Shown one piece after another: positions 8,428 through 18,390 of a DNA stretch of 64,000 nucleotides. The number at the start of each line of letters is the position of its first letter. Position 1 is the first letter of the stretch. This stretch comes from Microbacterium terrae (GTDB taxonomy: Bacteria > Actinomycetota > Actinomycetes > Actinomycetales > Microbacteriaceae): the NCBI RefSeq assembly GCF_017831975.1, contig NZ_JAFDSS010000001.1:1364001-1428000 (forward strand). The letters are read 5' to 3'. The position numbers were made by a program, and so were the translations under genes. A model generated the notes under the pieces. That model was not told the origin of the DNA. It worked only from the letters and a program-made list of their open reading frames with translations, and did not search any database.

Positions 8428-9363
8428 GTGGCCGCGCACTGGATCGCGCCGCGGCCGGGCACCCCGGAGGTCTGGGAGTTCGTCGAGCACGAGGTGCCGG
8501 CGCCCGGCAGCGGCGAGGTGACGATCGCGGTGCGCGCCGCGGGGATGAACCCCGCCGACGTCAAGCACGTCGCGTCGGAGCGCCCTGGGGCGACGTTCCC
8601 CGTGCCGATCGGGTACGAGGTCTCCGGCGTGCTCACCGCGATCGGCCCCGACACCGTGATCGGCTCCGGCGCCGCGCGGATCGGTGACGAGGTGGTGGCC
8701 TTCCGTGTGCAGGGAGGCTACGCCACCGCACTCACGGTCGACGCGTCGACGGTGTTCGCGAAGCCGGCGCGGCTCAGCCACGCCGAGGCCGCGAACCTCC
8801 TCCTCGCCGGCACGACGGCGGCCGAGATGCTCGACGTGGTGAGCGCCGGAGCGGGCGAGACCATCCTGGTGCACGGCGCCTCCGGCGCGGTCGGGGTGAG
8901 CGTCCTCCAGCAGGCTCGGCTTCTGGGCGTGCGGGTCGTGGGGACGGCGGGTGAGCACGGCGCCGAGCGTGTACGACGGTACGGCGGCATCCCGGTCCGC
9001 TACGGCGACGGGCTCGCCGCGCGGGTGCGCGAGGCCGCGCCGTCGCCGGTGGCGGCGGCGCTCGACTGCGTCGGCACGGCCGAAGCCGTCGACGTGTCGC
9101 TCGACCTCGTCGCCGACCGCTCCCGAATCGTCACCATCGTCGCCGCGGCACGCGCCGCGGAGTCCGGATTCCGCGCCGTCGCGGGGGCGCTGCCGGCCAG
9201 CGCCCGGTTCCGCGACGCCGCCCGCGCCCGGCTCCTCGACCTCGCAGCGTCGGGCTCGCTCGAGGTGCCCCTCGCGACGACCTACCCGCTCGCCGACGCG
9301 AAGGAGGCCGCGGCCCACCTCATGGCGGGGCACACCGGCGGGAAGATCGCACTCATCCCGTGA
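8428..9363 (+). CDS. Zinc-independent quinone oxidoreductase-type dehydrogenase (MDR family)
   Basis: Medium-chain dehydrogenase/reductase related to NADPH:quinone oxidoreductase. The N-terminal GroES-like domain includes GMNPADVKHVASE and the Rossmann fold carries the nucleotide motif HGASGAVGVSVLQQAR. Structural zinc cysteines are missing, as expected for the quinone reductase branch. The substrate cannot be predicted. I use GTG at 8428, one base after the era stop; the frame is open into era but upstream starts would overlap heavily. Length is 311 residues. It is probably co-transcribed with era. Confidence 0.85.
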   Translation: MAAHWIAPRPGTPEVWEFVEHEVPAPGSGEVTIAVRAAGMNPADVKHVASERPGATFPVPIGYEVSGVLTAIGPDTVIGSGAARIGDEVVAFRVQGGYATALTVDASTVFAKPARLSHAEAANLLLAGTTAAEMLDVVSAGAGETILVHGASGAVGVSVLQQARLLGVRVVGTAGEHGAERVRRYGGIPVRYGDGLAARVREAAPSPVAAALDCVGTAEAVDVSLDLVADRSRIVTIVAAARAAESGFRAVAGALPASARFRDAARARLLDLAASGSLEVPLATTYPLADAKEAAAHLMAGHTGGKIALIP

Positions 9364-9378
9364 CGGCGGTCGGGCAGC

Positions 9379-10011
9379 TCAGCCGTCGATCGCGCGCAGC
9401 GCGGAGCGGATGACGACGACGCCCTCCCCGTAGTCGGCATCGGCGGCGTCCTGCCAGGTGCCGTCGTCCCAGACGACGTCTACCCAGAGCCACCCGTTGT
9501 CGGGAGTCGATCCGAGGAGCGCGTCGCCGAGTGCATCCGGCAGCCCGTCCTGGATCTCCTGCAGCTCAGCCTCGTCTCCGGCTCCCGGCTCGCCGCCGGT
9601 CGGGTCGTCGAGCATCATCGGGTCGTAGAGCGCCAGCATGATCGGCGGCTGGGTGACGGTGAACGTCTCGCCGTCGTACGTGCCCTGCACCGCGTAGGAG
9701 CCCCACGTCACGTCGCCCGAGGTCTCGGAACCGTCGAGCCTGTCCCACGACCACTCGGCGAGGGGGAGTCCGGAGCACTGCGGCGGGTACGACTCCTGAA
9801 CCGCGCCGAGGCACAGCTCGACAACGCCCGCGACGTCCATCACCATCCCCTGGGCGATCACCTCGCCCTCCGGCGGCGCCGGCCACAGCGAGCCGAGAGA
9901 GCTTCCGGGCGGGGCATCGCCGGCGGGCGCTGCGGTCGCGCAGCCGGTCACCAGCACGGCGGCGACGATCGTGAGGGCGGTGAGAGCAGGAAGTCGGCGA
10001 TGACGGGTCAT
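9379..10011 (-). CDS. Secreted lipoprotein of unknown function
   Basis: A 210-residue predicted lipoprotein. The N-terminus has a basic start (MTRHRR), a hydrophobic stretch and a lipobox ending in VTGC at about residue 24, so it should be lipidated and anchored on the outer face of the membrane. The mature part is acidic and rich in Gly, Pro and Trp, with several short segments such as VVELCLGAVQES. I recognise no domain. It is convergent with the dehydrogenase gene and its 5' end faces leuA, about 70 bases from the leuA leader peptide. No terminator is evident at its 3' side. Confidence 0.75.
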   Translation of the reverse strand: MTRHRRLPALTALTIVAAVLVTGCATAAPAGDAPPGSSLGSLWPAPPEGEVIAQGMVMDVAGVVELCLGAVQESYPPQCSGLPLAEWSWDRLDGSETSGDVTWGSYAVQGTYDGETFTVTQPPIMLALYDPMMLDDPTGGEPGAGDEAELQEIQDGLPDALGDALLGSTPDNGWLWVDVVWDDGTWQDAADADYGEGVVVIRSALRAIDG

Positions 10012-10064
10012 ATCTGGTCAGTGTCGTGCACAAAGCGATCGTCTCGCCCGCTTCGGCGACATCC

Positions 10065-10073
10065 TGCTAACAT
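10065..10073 (+). promoter_or_regulatory. Extended -10 promoter of leuA leader (TGCTAACAT)
   Basis: TG-N-TAACAT is an extended -10 element. It ends six bases before the ATG of the leader peptide at 10080, so the leader would be translated from a leaderless transcript. No good -35 is visible, as is common with extended -10 promoters. Confidence 0.55.
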
Positions 10074-10079
10074 CGACGC

Positions 10080-11992
<1,913 letters not shown>

Positions 11993-12017
11993 CGCCCGAC
12001 TCGAGCAGATGCGCTTG

Positions 12018-12050
12018 CTCGACGGCCGGGACCTGTGCCCGGCCGTCGAG
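12018..12050. terminator. GC-rich hairpin terminator between leuA and the TRIC gene
   Basis: A perfect 13-base stem (CTCGACGGCCGGG / CCCGGCCGTCGAG) with a 7-base loop between the converging ends of leuA and the minus-strand channel gene. There is no U-tract, so it is typical of high-GC actinobacteria and could serve both strands. Confidence 0.75.
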
Positions 12051-12101
12051 TGAGGAGCGCCGAGCGAGACCGCAGCGACAGGATGAGACGCGCGCAGCGG
12101 G

Positions 12102-12788
12102 TCAGGGCTTGATGATCGGGATGGCGGTCGTCTCGACCGCGACCTTGCGCCGGTAGAGCGCGCGCTGCTCGGGCAGCGAGATGTCGAAGATCACGGCGAG
12201 CAGCCGGATCACCGTGGTCACCACGATGCCGATGATCGAGGCCACGACGATGTCGACGCCGAGCGCGTGGGTGGCCGCGAGCACGAGGCATCCGACGCCC
12301 GCCGCGACGGCGTACAGCGAGCCGACGTGCATGATCGCGACGGGCAGACCCATGATCACGTCGCGCAGGATGCCGCCGCCCACCGCCGCGCAGACGCCGA
12401 CGAAGATCGCGGGCACGGGCGGCAGACCGACGACGAGCGCCTTGCTGGTGCCGAAGGCGCCGAACATGCCGATCACCAGGGCATCGAGGCCGAGGATGAC
12501 GGCGTTGACGCGCTGGAAGACCCCGGCCAGCAGCATCCCGACCAGGGCCGCGCCGGTGGCGGTGAGCAGGTACCAGTTGCTCTGCAGGGTCGTGGGAGTC
12601 ACGTTGAGGAGCAGATCGCGGATGAGTCCTCCGCCCATGCCGACGACGATGCCGATGATGGCGACGCCGAGGAAGTCGAGGCGGCGGTCGCCGCGGAAGC
12701 CCGACGCGAACAGTGCACCCTGGATGCCGCCGAGGCCCACGGCGATGAGGTCCGCCCAGAGCGGGATGACGAAGACCGGCTCGTTCAC
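12102..12788 (-). CDS. TRIC-type cation channel / UPF0126 membrane protein
   Basis: Integral membrane protein of the UPF0126 family, which has the fold of trimeric intracellular cation channels; the E. coli homologue YadS has been linked to glycine transport. Two repeated glycine-rich units of three helices are visible ([24 protein letters not shown] and the later [15 protein letters not shown]), each ending in the GGxxRD motif that defines the family, plus a seventh helix. It has 228 residues and begins at GTG 12788. A GAGAAT hexamer six bases before the start suggests a leaderless promoter, back to back with recO. Confidence 0.87.
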   Translation of the reverse strand: MNEPVFVIPLWADLIAVGLGGIQGALFASGFRGDRRLDFLGVAIIGIVVGMGGGLIRDLLLNVTPTTLQSNWYLLTATGAALVGMLLAGVFQRVNAVILGLDALVIGMFGAFGTSKALVVGLPPVPAIFVGVCAAVGGGILRDVIMGLPVAIMHVGSLYAVAAGVGCLVLAATHALGVDIVVASIIGIVVTTVIRLLAVIFDISLPEQRALYRRKVAVETTAIPIIKP

Positions 12789-12794
12789 CCGTAC

Positions 12795-12800
12795 ATTCTC
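12795..12800 (-). promoter_or_regulatory. Leaderless -10-like element of the TRIC gene
   Basis: Read on the minus strand this is GAGAAT, six bases before the GTG at 12788. It keeps the key second A and sixth T of the -10 hexamer but lacks the first T, so the call is weaker than its counterparts. Confidence 0.35.
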
Positions 12801-12889
12801 GCGGCATGGCGCGCGAATGCGCGCATCCGGATTCTCACACGGGGAGCACTCCGGCGGTGCGCCATGGCGCCGCCGGTGCGGCGGCGGAG

Positions 12890-12895
12890 GATAAT
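12890..12895 (+). promoter_or_regulatory. Leaderless -10 element of recO (GATAAT)
   Basis: GATAAT ends six bases before GTG 12902. It supports that start over in-frame starts further upstream, which would place the promoter inside the coding region. Confidence 0.5.
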
Positions 12896-12901
12896 CGTCT
12901 G

Positions 12902-13642
12902 GTGCCCACCTACCGCGATGAGGTCGTGGTCCTGCGCACCCACAAGCTGGGTGAGGCCGACAGGATCGTGACGATGCTGAGCCGCCGTCACGGCAAGCTC
13001 CGCGCCGTCGCGAAGGGCGTCCGACGCACCTCGTCGCGCTTCGGCTCGCGCCTCGAGCCGTTCATGGTCGCCGACGTGCAGCTCTACGAGGGCCGCTCCC
13101 TCGACGTGGTGCAGCAGGCCGAGTCGCTGGGCTCGTACGGCGCCGACATCGCGGTGCACTACGACCGCTACACGTCGGCGCACGCGATGGTCGAGGCTGC
13201 CGACCGGCTCAACGAGGCCGAGGCCACCCCCCAGCAATACCTGCTCCTGGTAGGAGGCCTCCGCGCTCTGGCGAAGGGCGAGCACGCGGCACGCAGCATC
13301 CTCGACTCGTATCTGCTGCGCGCGATGGCGCTGTCGGGCTGGGCGCCTGCCCTCTCCGAGTGCGCGCGCTGCGGCACCGTCGGCCCCCACGACGCGTTCG
13401 TCGCGCAGCTGGGCGGAACGATCTGCCGGGACTGCGCGCCGGTCGGCGCCGCACGGCTCGACGACGCGACAGCCGGCCTCCTGCGGTCGCTGATGGCGGG
13501 GGAGTGGGACGAGGTGGATGCCGCGCCCCCACGGGCGACGGCCGGCGCATCCGGACTCATCGCCGCCTACGCGCAGTGGCACCTCGAGCGTGGCATCCGC
13601 TCGCTCGCCCACGTCGCCGCACCCGAGGAAGGACCCCGGTGA
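12902..13642 (+). CDS. recO: DNA repair protein RecO
   Basis: RecO loads RecA onto SSB-coated DNA with RecF and RecR, and anneals strands. The N-terminal OB-fold begins [19 protein letters not shown], which is diagnostic, and the middle zinc-binding part shows CARCGTVGP followed by CRDC. At 246 residues from GTG 12902 it has the usual length; the longer open frame from 12806 would add an unconserved tail. The stop overlaps the uppS start (GTGA), a recO-uppS coupling common in actinobacteria. Confidence 0.94.
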   Translation: MPTYRDEVVVLRTHKLGEADRIVTMLSRRHGKLRAVAKGVRRTSSRFGSRLEPFMVADVQLYEGRSLDVVQQAESLGSYGADIAVHYDRYTSAHAMVEAADRLNEAEATPQQYLLLVGGLRALAKGEHAARSILDSYLLRAMALSGWAPALSECARCGTVGPHDAFVAQLGGTICRDCAPVGAARLDDATAGLLRSLMAGEWDEVDAAPPRATAGASGLIAAYAQWHLERGIRSLAHVAAPEEGPR

Positions 13643-14448
13643 CACCGAAGCCCTACACGCACCGCGATGCGGTGCCGTACCGACCGCTCGACTGGACCGG
13701 CGTGTACCCGCCCGCCTTTCCGCGCGGCGCGGTGCCGAACCACGTCGCGATCGTCATGGACGGCAACGGCCGGTGGGCGAACCGGCGCGGACTCACGCGC
13801 GTCGAAGGTCACAAGGCAGGCGAGGCAGCCCTGCTCGATGTCGTCGCCGGCGCGATCCAGGCCGGCGTCAAGCACCTGTCGGTCTACGCCTTCTCGACCG
13901 AGAACTGGTCGCGGTCGCCCGACGAGGTGCGCTTCCTCATGGGGTTCAACCGCGATGTCCTGCACCGCCGCCGCGACCAGCTCAACGAATGGGGGGTGCG
14001 CGTGCGCTGGGCTGGGCGCAAGCCCCGCCTGTGGTCGAGCGTCATCAAGGAACTCCAGCATGCGGAGCGGCTGACCGCCGGCAACGACGTGCTCACGCTC
14101 ACGATGTGCGTGAATTACGGCGGGCGTGTCGAGATCGCCGACGCGGTGCGCTCGATCGCCGACGACGTGGCGGCCGGCATCCTCAAGCCGTCGGCGGTGT
14201 CGGAGAAGCTCATCCAGAAGCGGCTGTACCTGCCCGACATGCCCGACGTCGATCTGTTCGTGCGCTCCAGCGGCGAGCAGCGCACGTCGAACTTCCTCCT
14301 GTGGGAGTCCGCCTACGCGGAGTTCGTCTTCCTCGACACGCTGTGGCCGGACTTCTCCCGAGTCGATCTGTGGGAGGCGATCGGGCTGTACCTCGACCGC
14401 GACCGGCGATTCGGCGGCGCCGTGGACACCCCGGGAACCGCCGGCTGA
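13639..14448 (+). CDS. uppS: Isoprenyl transferase (undecaprenyl diphosphate synthase family)
   Basis: cis-Prenyltransferase that makes the long-chain polyprenyl diphosphate carrier for cell-wall synthesis. The catalytic region is [17 protein letters not shown] with the essential aspartate, followed by GHKAGEAAL; later [10 protein letters not shown] and the C-terminal [20 protein letters not shown] are family signatures. Length is 269 residues. GTG 13639 overlaps the recO stop by four bases. Chain length cannot be told from sequence alone: C50 and C55 products both occur in actinobacteria, so UppS is the conservative name. Confidence 0.95.
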   Translation: MTPKPYTHRDAVPYRPLDWTGVYPPAFPRGAVPNHVAIVMDGNGRWANRRGLTRVEGHKAGEAALLDVVAGAIQAGVKHLSVYAFSTENWSRSPDEVRFLMGFNRDVLHRRRDQLNEWGVRVRWAGRKPRLWSSVIKELQHAERLTAGNDVLTLTMCVNYGGRVEIADAVRSIADDVAAGILKPSAVSEKLIQKRLYLPDMPDVDLFVRSSGEQRTSNFLLWESAYAEFVFLDTLWPDFSRVDLWEAIGLYLDRDRRFGGAVDTPGTAG

Positions 14449-14505
14449 GCATCCCAGTATGCATCCGCCGGAATAGACGCGGGGTGAGCGGTGGTTGCCC
14501 TCAGC

Positions 14506-15186
14506 ATGACGGATGCCATCAAGATCGACGTGTGGAGTGACATCGCCTGCCCCTGGTGCTACATCGGCAAGCGGAATCTCGAGAACGGACTGGCAGCCGC
14601 GGCCGCCGACGAGGATGCCCCCGAGGTCGAGGTGGTCTTCCATTCCTTCGAGCTCTCACCCGACACCCCCGTCGACTTCGACGGCGGTGAGGCAGAGTAC
14701 CTCGCCACGCACAAGGGCGTGTCGACCGAGCAGGCACAGCAGATGCTGGAGCGCGTCACGGGCGTCGCGGCGGACGCCGGTCTCGCCTACCGCTTCGATC
14801 TGCTCAAGCACACCAACACGGTGAAGGCGCACGAGCTCCTCCATTACGCGAAGGAGCAGGGTCGCCAGGCGGTGCTCGCCGAGCGCCTCATGTCGGCGTA
14901 CTTCACCGAGGGCCGACACCTCGGTGAAGAGGACGAGCTCGTCTCGCTCGCCGCCGACGCCGGACTCGACGCCGACGGCGCACGTGAGGCCCTGCGGAGC
15001 GGTCGCTTCCTCGCCGCGGTGCGTGCCGATCAGGCGCAGGCATCCGCCTACGGCATCAACGGGGTGCCGTTCTTCGTCATCGACGGCAAGTACGGCGTGT
15101 CGGGCGCCCAGCCGGCCGACGCCTTCGCGCAGATCGTGCGGCAGGTGTGGGCCGAGCACCGCGAGCCCGCAGACGTCGACGCCTGA
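14506..15186 (+). CDS. DsbA-family thiol oxidoreductase (FrnE-like)
   Basis: Cytoplasmic DsbA-like thioredoxin-fold protein of the FrnE type. The active site is CPWC in WSDIACPWCYIGKRN, followed by an all-helical insertion and the cis-proline loop GINGVPFFVID near the C-terminus. No signal peptide is present. FrnE relatives act as disulfide isomerases or oxidoreductases in oxidative stress; the partner is unknown. An alternative GTG at 14491 adds five residues and has a GGGGTGAG stretch ahead of it, so the start is uncertain. Ends at a bidirectional hairpin shared with glutathione peroxidase. Confidence 0.88.
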   Translation: MTDAIKIDVWSDIACPWCYIGKRNLENGLAAAAADEDAPEVEVVFHSFELSPDTPVDFDGGEAEYLATHKGVSTEQAQQMLERVTGVAADAGLAYRFDLLKHTNTVKAHELLHYAKEQGRQAVLAERLMSAYFTEGRHLGEEDELVSLAADAGLDADGAREALRSGRFLAAVRADQAQASAYGINGVPFFVIDGKYGVSGAQPADAFAQIVRQVWAEHREPADVDA

Positions 15187-15201
15187 TTCGGCCAGACAGC
15201 G

Positions 15202-15239
15202 ATCAGCCCCCGATGCTCACCGGAGTGTCGGGGGCTGAT
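15202..15239. terminator. Bidirectional hairpin terminator
   Basis: A perfect 12-base stem (ATCAGCCCCCGA / TCGGGGGCTGAT) with a 14-base loop, lying between the converging DsbA-like and glutathione peroxidase genes. Confidence 0.78.
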
Positions 15240-15263
15240 GCGCGTCTGGATCAGGAAAGCGGG

Positions 15264-15767
15264 TCAGCGCGGAAGGTTCGCCTCGATGACCGCCACGATG
15301 GCCGGGTCGTCGGGCTTCGTCTTCGGGCGGAAGCGGTGCAGTTCGCCGCCGGGCGCGATGACGAACTTCTCGAAGTTCCACTGGATCGGGCCGCGGTTGC
15401 CCTCGGCGTCGTCGGCCTTCTTCAGGGCCTTGTACAGCGGCGCGGCCTTGCCGCCGTTGACCTTCACCTTGTCGAAGACGGGGAAGCTGACCCCCCAGGT
15501 CGTCGAGCAGTACTCGAGGATCTCGTCCATCGACCCCGGCTCCTGCCCCATGAACTGGTTGCACGGGAACCCGAGCACAGTGAATCCGCGGTCGGCGTAC
15601 GCACGCTGAAGCTGCTCGAGCTGCTCGTACTGCGGTGTCAGTCCGCACCGCGAGGCGACGTTCACGACGAGCACGACCTGGTCGGCGTAGTCCGCCAGCG
15701 TCGCGCTGCCGCCGTCGGCGGTCTGGAAGGGGATGTCGCGAAGATCAGTGGTCGTGGCCTCGGTCAT
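15264..15767 (-). CDS. Glutathione peroxidase family protein (Cys type)
   Basis: Thiol peroxidase of the glutathione peroxidase fold. The catalytic cysteine is in VVNVASRCGLTPQYEQL, with GFPCNQFMGQEPG carrying the second conserved stretch and the WNFEKF motif near the end. It has cysteine, not selenocysteine, and 167 residues. Actinobacteria generally lack glutathione, so the reductant is more likely thioredoxin or another thiol system; that is inference. It starts at ATG 15767 with TAGCCT six bases upstream, suggesting a leaderless transcript. It faces the DsbA-like gene across a shared terminator. Confidence 0.93.
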   Translation of the reverse strand: MTEATTTDLRDIPFQTADGGSATLADYADQVVLVVNVASRCGLTPQYEQLEQLQRAYADRGFTVLGFPCNQFMGQEPGSMDEILEYCSTTWGVSFPVFDKVKVNGGKAAPLYKALKKADDAEGNRGPIQWNFEKFVIAPGGELHRFRPKTKPDDPAIVAVIEANLPR

Positions 15768-15773
15768 AGCGAC

Positions 15774-15779
15774 AGGCTA
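15774..15779 (-). promoter_or_regulatory. Leaderless -10 element of glutathione peroxidase (TAGCCT)
   Basis: On the minus strand TAGCCT ends six bases before ATG 15767, matching the TANNNT pattern seen before other genes here. Confidence 0.5.
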
Positions 15780-15857
15780 ACCGCTCTTCACGTGGCGGGG
15801 GCCGCCGCACGCCCGGTTCGCCGCGCTCGCACAGCCTGCGTCTGGGAGGATGGGGGA

Positions 15858-17024
15858 GTGACAACCGCCATCGCCCCCGCTCGGACGCTCCGGATCGGAC
15901 CCATCGAACTCGATGCGCCCGTCGTGCTCGCGCCGATGGCCGGCATCACCAACACCGCTTTCCGGCGACTGTGCCGCGAGTACGGGGCCGGCCTCTACGT
16001 CAGCGAGATGATCACCACCCGCGCCCTCGTCGAGCGCAACGCGACGACGATGCGCCTCATCACGCACCACGAGTCCGAGAAGCCGCGGTCGATCCAGCTC
16101 TACGGCGTGGACCCGGCGACCACCGAAGCGGCAGTTCGGATGCTGGTCGCCGAAGACCGTGCCGACCACATCGATCTGAACTTCGGATGCCCGGTGCCCA
16201 AGGTCACGCGCAAGGGCGGAGGCGCCGCGCTGCCGTGGAAGCTGGGGCTGTTCCGCGAGATCGTCACGCGCGCCGCGCGCGCGGCAGGCGATACCCCGCT
16301 CACGGTGAAGATGCGCAAGGGCATCGACGGCGACCACCTCACCTACCTCGACGCCGGTCGCATCGCCGAGGACGCCGGTGTCGCAGCCGTCGCCCTGCAC
16401 GCCCGCACCGCCTCGGAGTTCTACTCGGGCGAGGCCGACTGGTCGGCCATCACCCAGCTGAAGCAGGCGGTCACGAGCATCCCCGTCCTCGGGAACGGCG
16501 ACATCTGGTCGGCTGAGGACGCCGCGCGCATGATGGCCGAGACCGGCTGCGACGGCGTCGTCGTCGGTCGCGGATGCCTCGGACGGCCCTGGCTGTTCGG
16601 CGACCTCGCCCGCGCGCTCGGGCGGCCCGGCTCCGCGCCCGAGATGCCGGTAGATGCGACGCTCGGCTTCGTCGCCCGCGCCTTCCGACGACATGCGGAG
16701 CTCCTCGTGGAGTTCTTCGAGGACGAGGGTCGCGGCTGCCGCGACATCCGCAAGCACGTCGCGTGGTACTTCAAGGGCTATCCCGTCGGCGGAGAGCTGC
16801 GTGCGAGCCTCGCCACCGCGTCGACGCTCGCCGAGATCGACGATCTGCTGGCGACGCTCGATCTCGACGCGCCCTATCCTGGAGCGGCGGCCGAGGGGCA
16901 GCGCGGCCGCGCGGGCACACCCAAGCGCCCCGCCCTCCCCGAGGGCTGGCTCGATTCGCGCGACCTCGCCCCCGAGGCATCCAGCGCCCTGGCAGAAGCG
17001 GAGCTCGACCACAGTGGCGGCTGA
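15858..17024 (+). CDS. dusB: tRNA-dihydrouridine synthase (DusB type)
   Basis: Flavin enzyme that reduces uridines in the tRNA D-loop. Recognised from VLAPMAGITNTAFRRLCREY at the N-terminus, HIDLNFGCPVPKVTRKGGGA with the catalytic cysteine, LHARTASEFYSG and GNGDIWS. The C-terminal helical RNA-binding part includes RDIRKHVAWYFKGYP. Length 388 residues from GTG 15858, chosen because the protein begins where family alignments do although the frame is open much further upstream. The stop lies inside dgt (11-base overlap), so dusB, dgt and dnaG form a coupled operon. Confidence 0.94.
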   Translation: MTTAIAPARTLRIGPIELDAPVVLAPMAGITNTAFRRLCREYGAGLYVSEMITTRALVERNATTMRLITHHESEKPRSIQLYGVDPATTEAAVRMLVAEDRADHIDLNFGCPVPKVTRKGGGAALPWKLGLFREIVTRAARAAGDTPLTVKMRKGIDGDHLTYLDAGRIAEDAGVAAVALHARTASEFYSGEADWSAITQLKQAVTSIPVLGNGDIWSAEDAARMMAETGCDGVVVGRGCLGRPWLFGDLARALGRPGSAPEMPVDATLGFVARAFRRHAELLVEFFEDEGRGCRDIRKHVAWYFKGYPVGGELRASLATASTLAEIDDLLATLDLDAPYPGAAAEGQRGRAGTPKRPALPEGWLDSRDLAPEASSALAEAELDHSGG

Positions 17025-18390
17025 CGGCATCGCGGCGACGCGCCCGACCGGATACGGCGACGTCGATGCCGAACGGTTCCACTCCGAGACGCACCGGTCG
17101 CAGCGCGATGACTTCGCCCGTGACCGCGCCCGCGTGCTCCACTCGGCGGCGCTGCGCCGCCTCGCGGCGAAGACGCAGGTGCTGAGCCCGGCGAGCCCCG
17201 CCGACTTCGCCCGCAACCGCCTCACCCACTCCCTCGAAGTGGCGCAGGTGGGGCGCGAACTCGCGACGTCGCTCCATCTGGCAGCCGACGTCGTCGACAC
17301 CGCATGCCTCAACCACGACCTGGGGCACCCGCCGTTCGGCCACAACGGCGAACGGGCGATGAACGACTGGGCGGAGGACATCGGCGGGTTCGAAGGCAAC
17401 GCGCAGACCCTGCGGATCGTCAGTCGTCTGGAGCCGAAGGTGATCGCCCCCGACGGCCGCAGCCACGGTCTCAACCTGACGCGCGCGAGCCTCGACGCGA
17501 CGTGCAAGTACCCCTGGACCGCCGACCACCCCCTTCCCGACCCCGGCGGCCGGCTGAAATTCGGCGTGTACCCGGAGGACGAGGACGTGTTCCGGTGGAT
17601 GCGCGCCGGCGCTCCCGGGCGCGTCCGGTGCATCGAGGCCGAGGTGATGGACCTCTCGGACGACATCGCCTACTCCGTGCACGACTTCGAGGATGCGGTG
17701 GTCAACGGCTACCTCGACCCCGCGCGCCTGGCGGACCCCGCCGAGCACGAGTCGCTCCTCACCGCGATCCAGACCTGGGTCGGTTTCGACTTCTCGCGCG
17801 AGGAGCTCGAAGACGCGATGTTCCGCCTCACGCGTCTGCCCGAGTGGATCACGTCGTTCGACGGGGCCCGCGCCGATCTGGCCGGGCTCAAGAACCTCAC
17901 GTCAGACCTCATCGGACGCTTCGCCCGTGCCGCGACGACGGCGACCCGAGATGCGTACGACGTGTCGGTGCTCACGCGGTACCGTGCGCACGTCGTCGTC
18001 CCCCGCGTGGTCGAGGCCGAGATGGCCGTGCTCAAGGGCATCATCGGCGCGGTGGTCGTCTCGATCGACGGTCGCCGCGAGCTCTACAAGGAGCAGCGGC
18101 GCGTCCTCAAGCGCCTGGCGACCGCGCTGTGGGAGCGGCCCGAGGCGCTCGATGCGCTCCACGCTGCCGACTTCCGCCACGCCGAGACCGATCGTGCGCG
18201 TCGCCGCGTGATCGTGGATCAGGTCGCGAGCCTCACCGACCAAGTCGCGATCTCGTGGCACGGCCGGCTGGTGGGGGAGATCGACGCGGCGTCCCTCGGC
18301 ATCTGGGCGCCCGGTGCGCGCGCTCGGGTCGACGTGGCGGCTCGTGCGCTGCCCGCGATCGACACGCCACTGTTCGACGGGCACCGCTGA
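17014..18390 (+). CDS. dgt: Deoxyguanosinetriphosphate triphosphohydrolase-like protein
   Basis: HD-domain hydrolase that converts dGTP (or other dNTPs) to the nucleoside and triphosphate. The metal-binding HD motif is seen in NRLTHSLEVAQVGRE and CLNHDLGHPPFGHNGE, followed by GNAQTLRIV, all typical of the family. Length is 458 residues from GTG 17014. It overlaps dusB upstream and touches dnaG downstream (TGATG), the standard actinobacterial order. Substrate range in this subgroup is not certain. Confidence 0.93.
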   Translation: MAADGIAATRPTGYGDVDAERFHSETHRSQRDDFARDRARVLHSAALRRLAAKTQVLSPASPADFARNRLTHSLEVAQVGRELATSLHLAADVVDTACLNHDLGHPPFGHNGERAMNDWAEDIGGFEGNAQTLRIVSRLEPKVIAPDGRSHGLNLTRASLDATCKYPWTADHPLPDPGGRLKFGVYPEDEDVFRWMRAGAPGRVRCIEAEVMDLSDDIAYSVHDFEDAVVNGYLDPARLADPAEHESLLTAIQTWVGFDFSREELEDAMFRLTRLPEWITSFDGARADLAGLKNLTSDLIGRFARAATTATRDAYDVSVLTRYRAHVVVPRVVEAEMAVLKGIIGAVVVSIDGRRELYKEQRRVLKRLATALWERPEALDALHAADFRHAETDRARRRVIVDQVASLTDQVAISWHGRLVGEIDAASLGIWAPGARARVDVAARALPAIDTPLFDGHR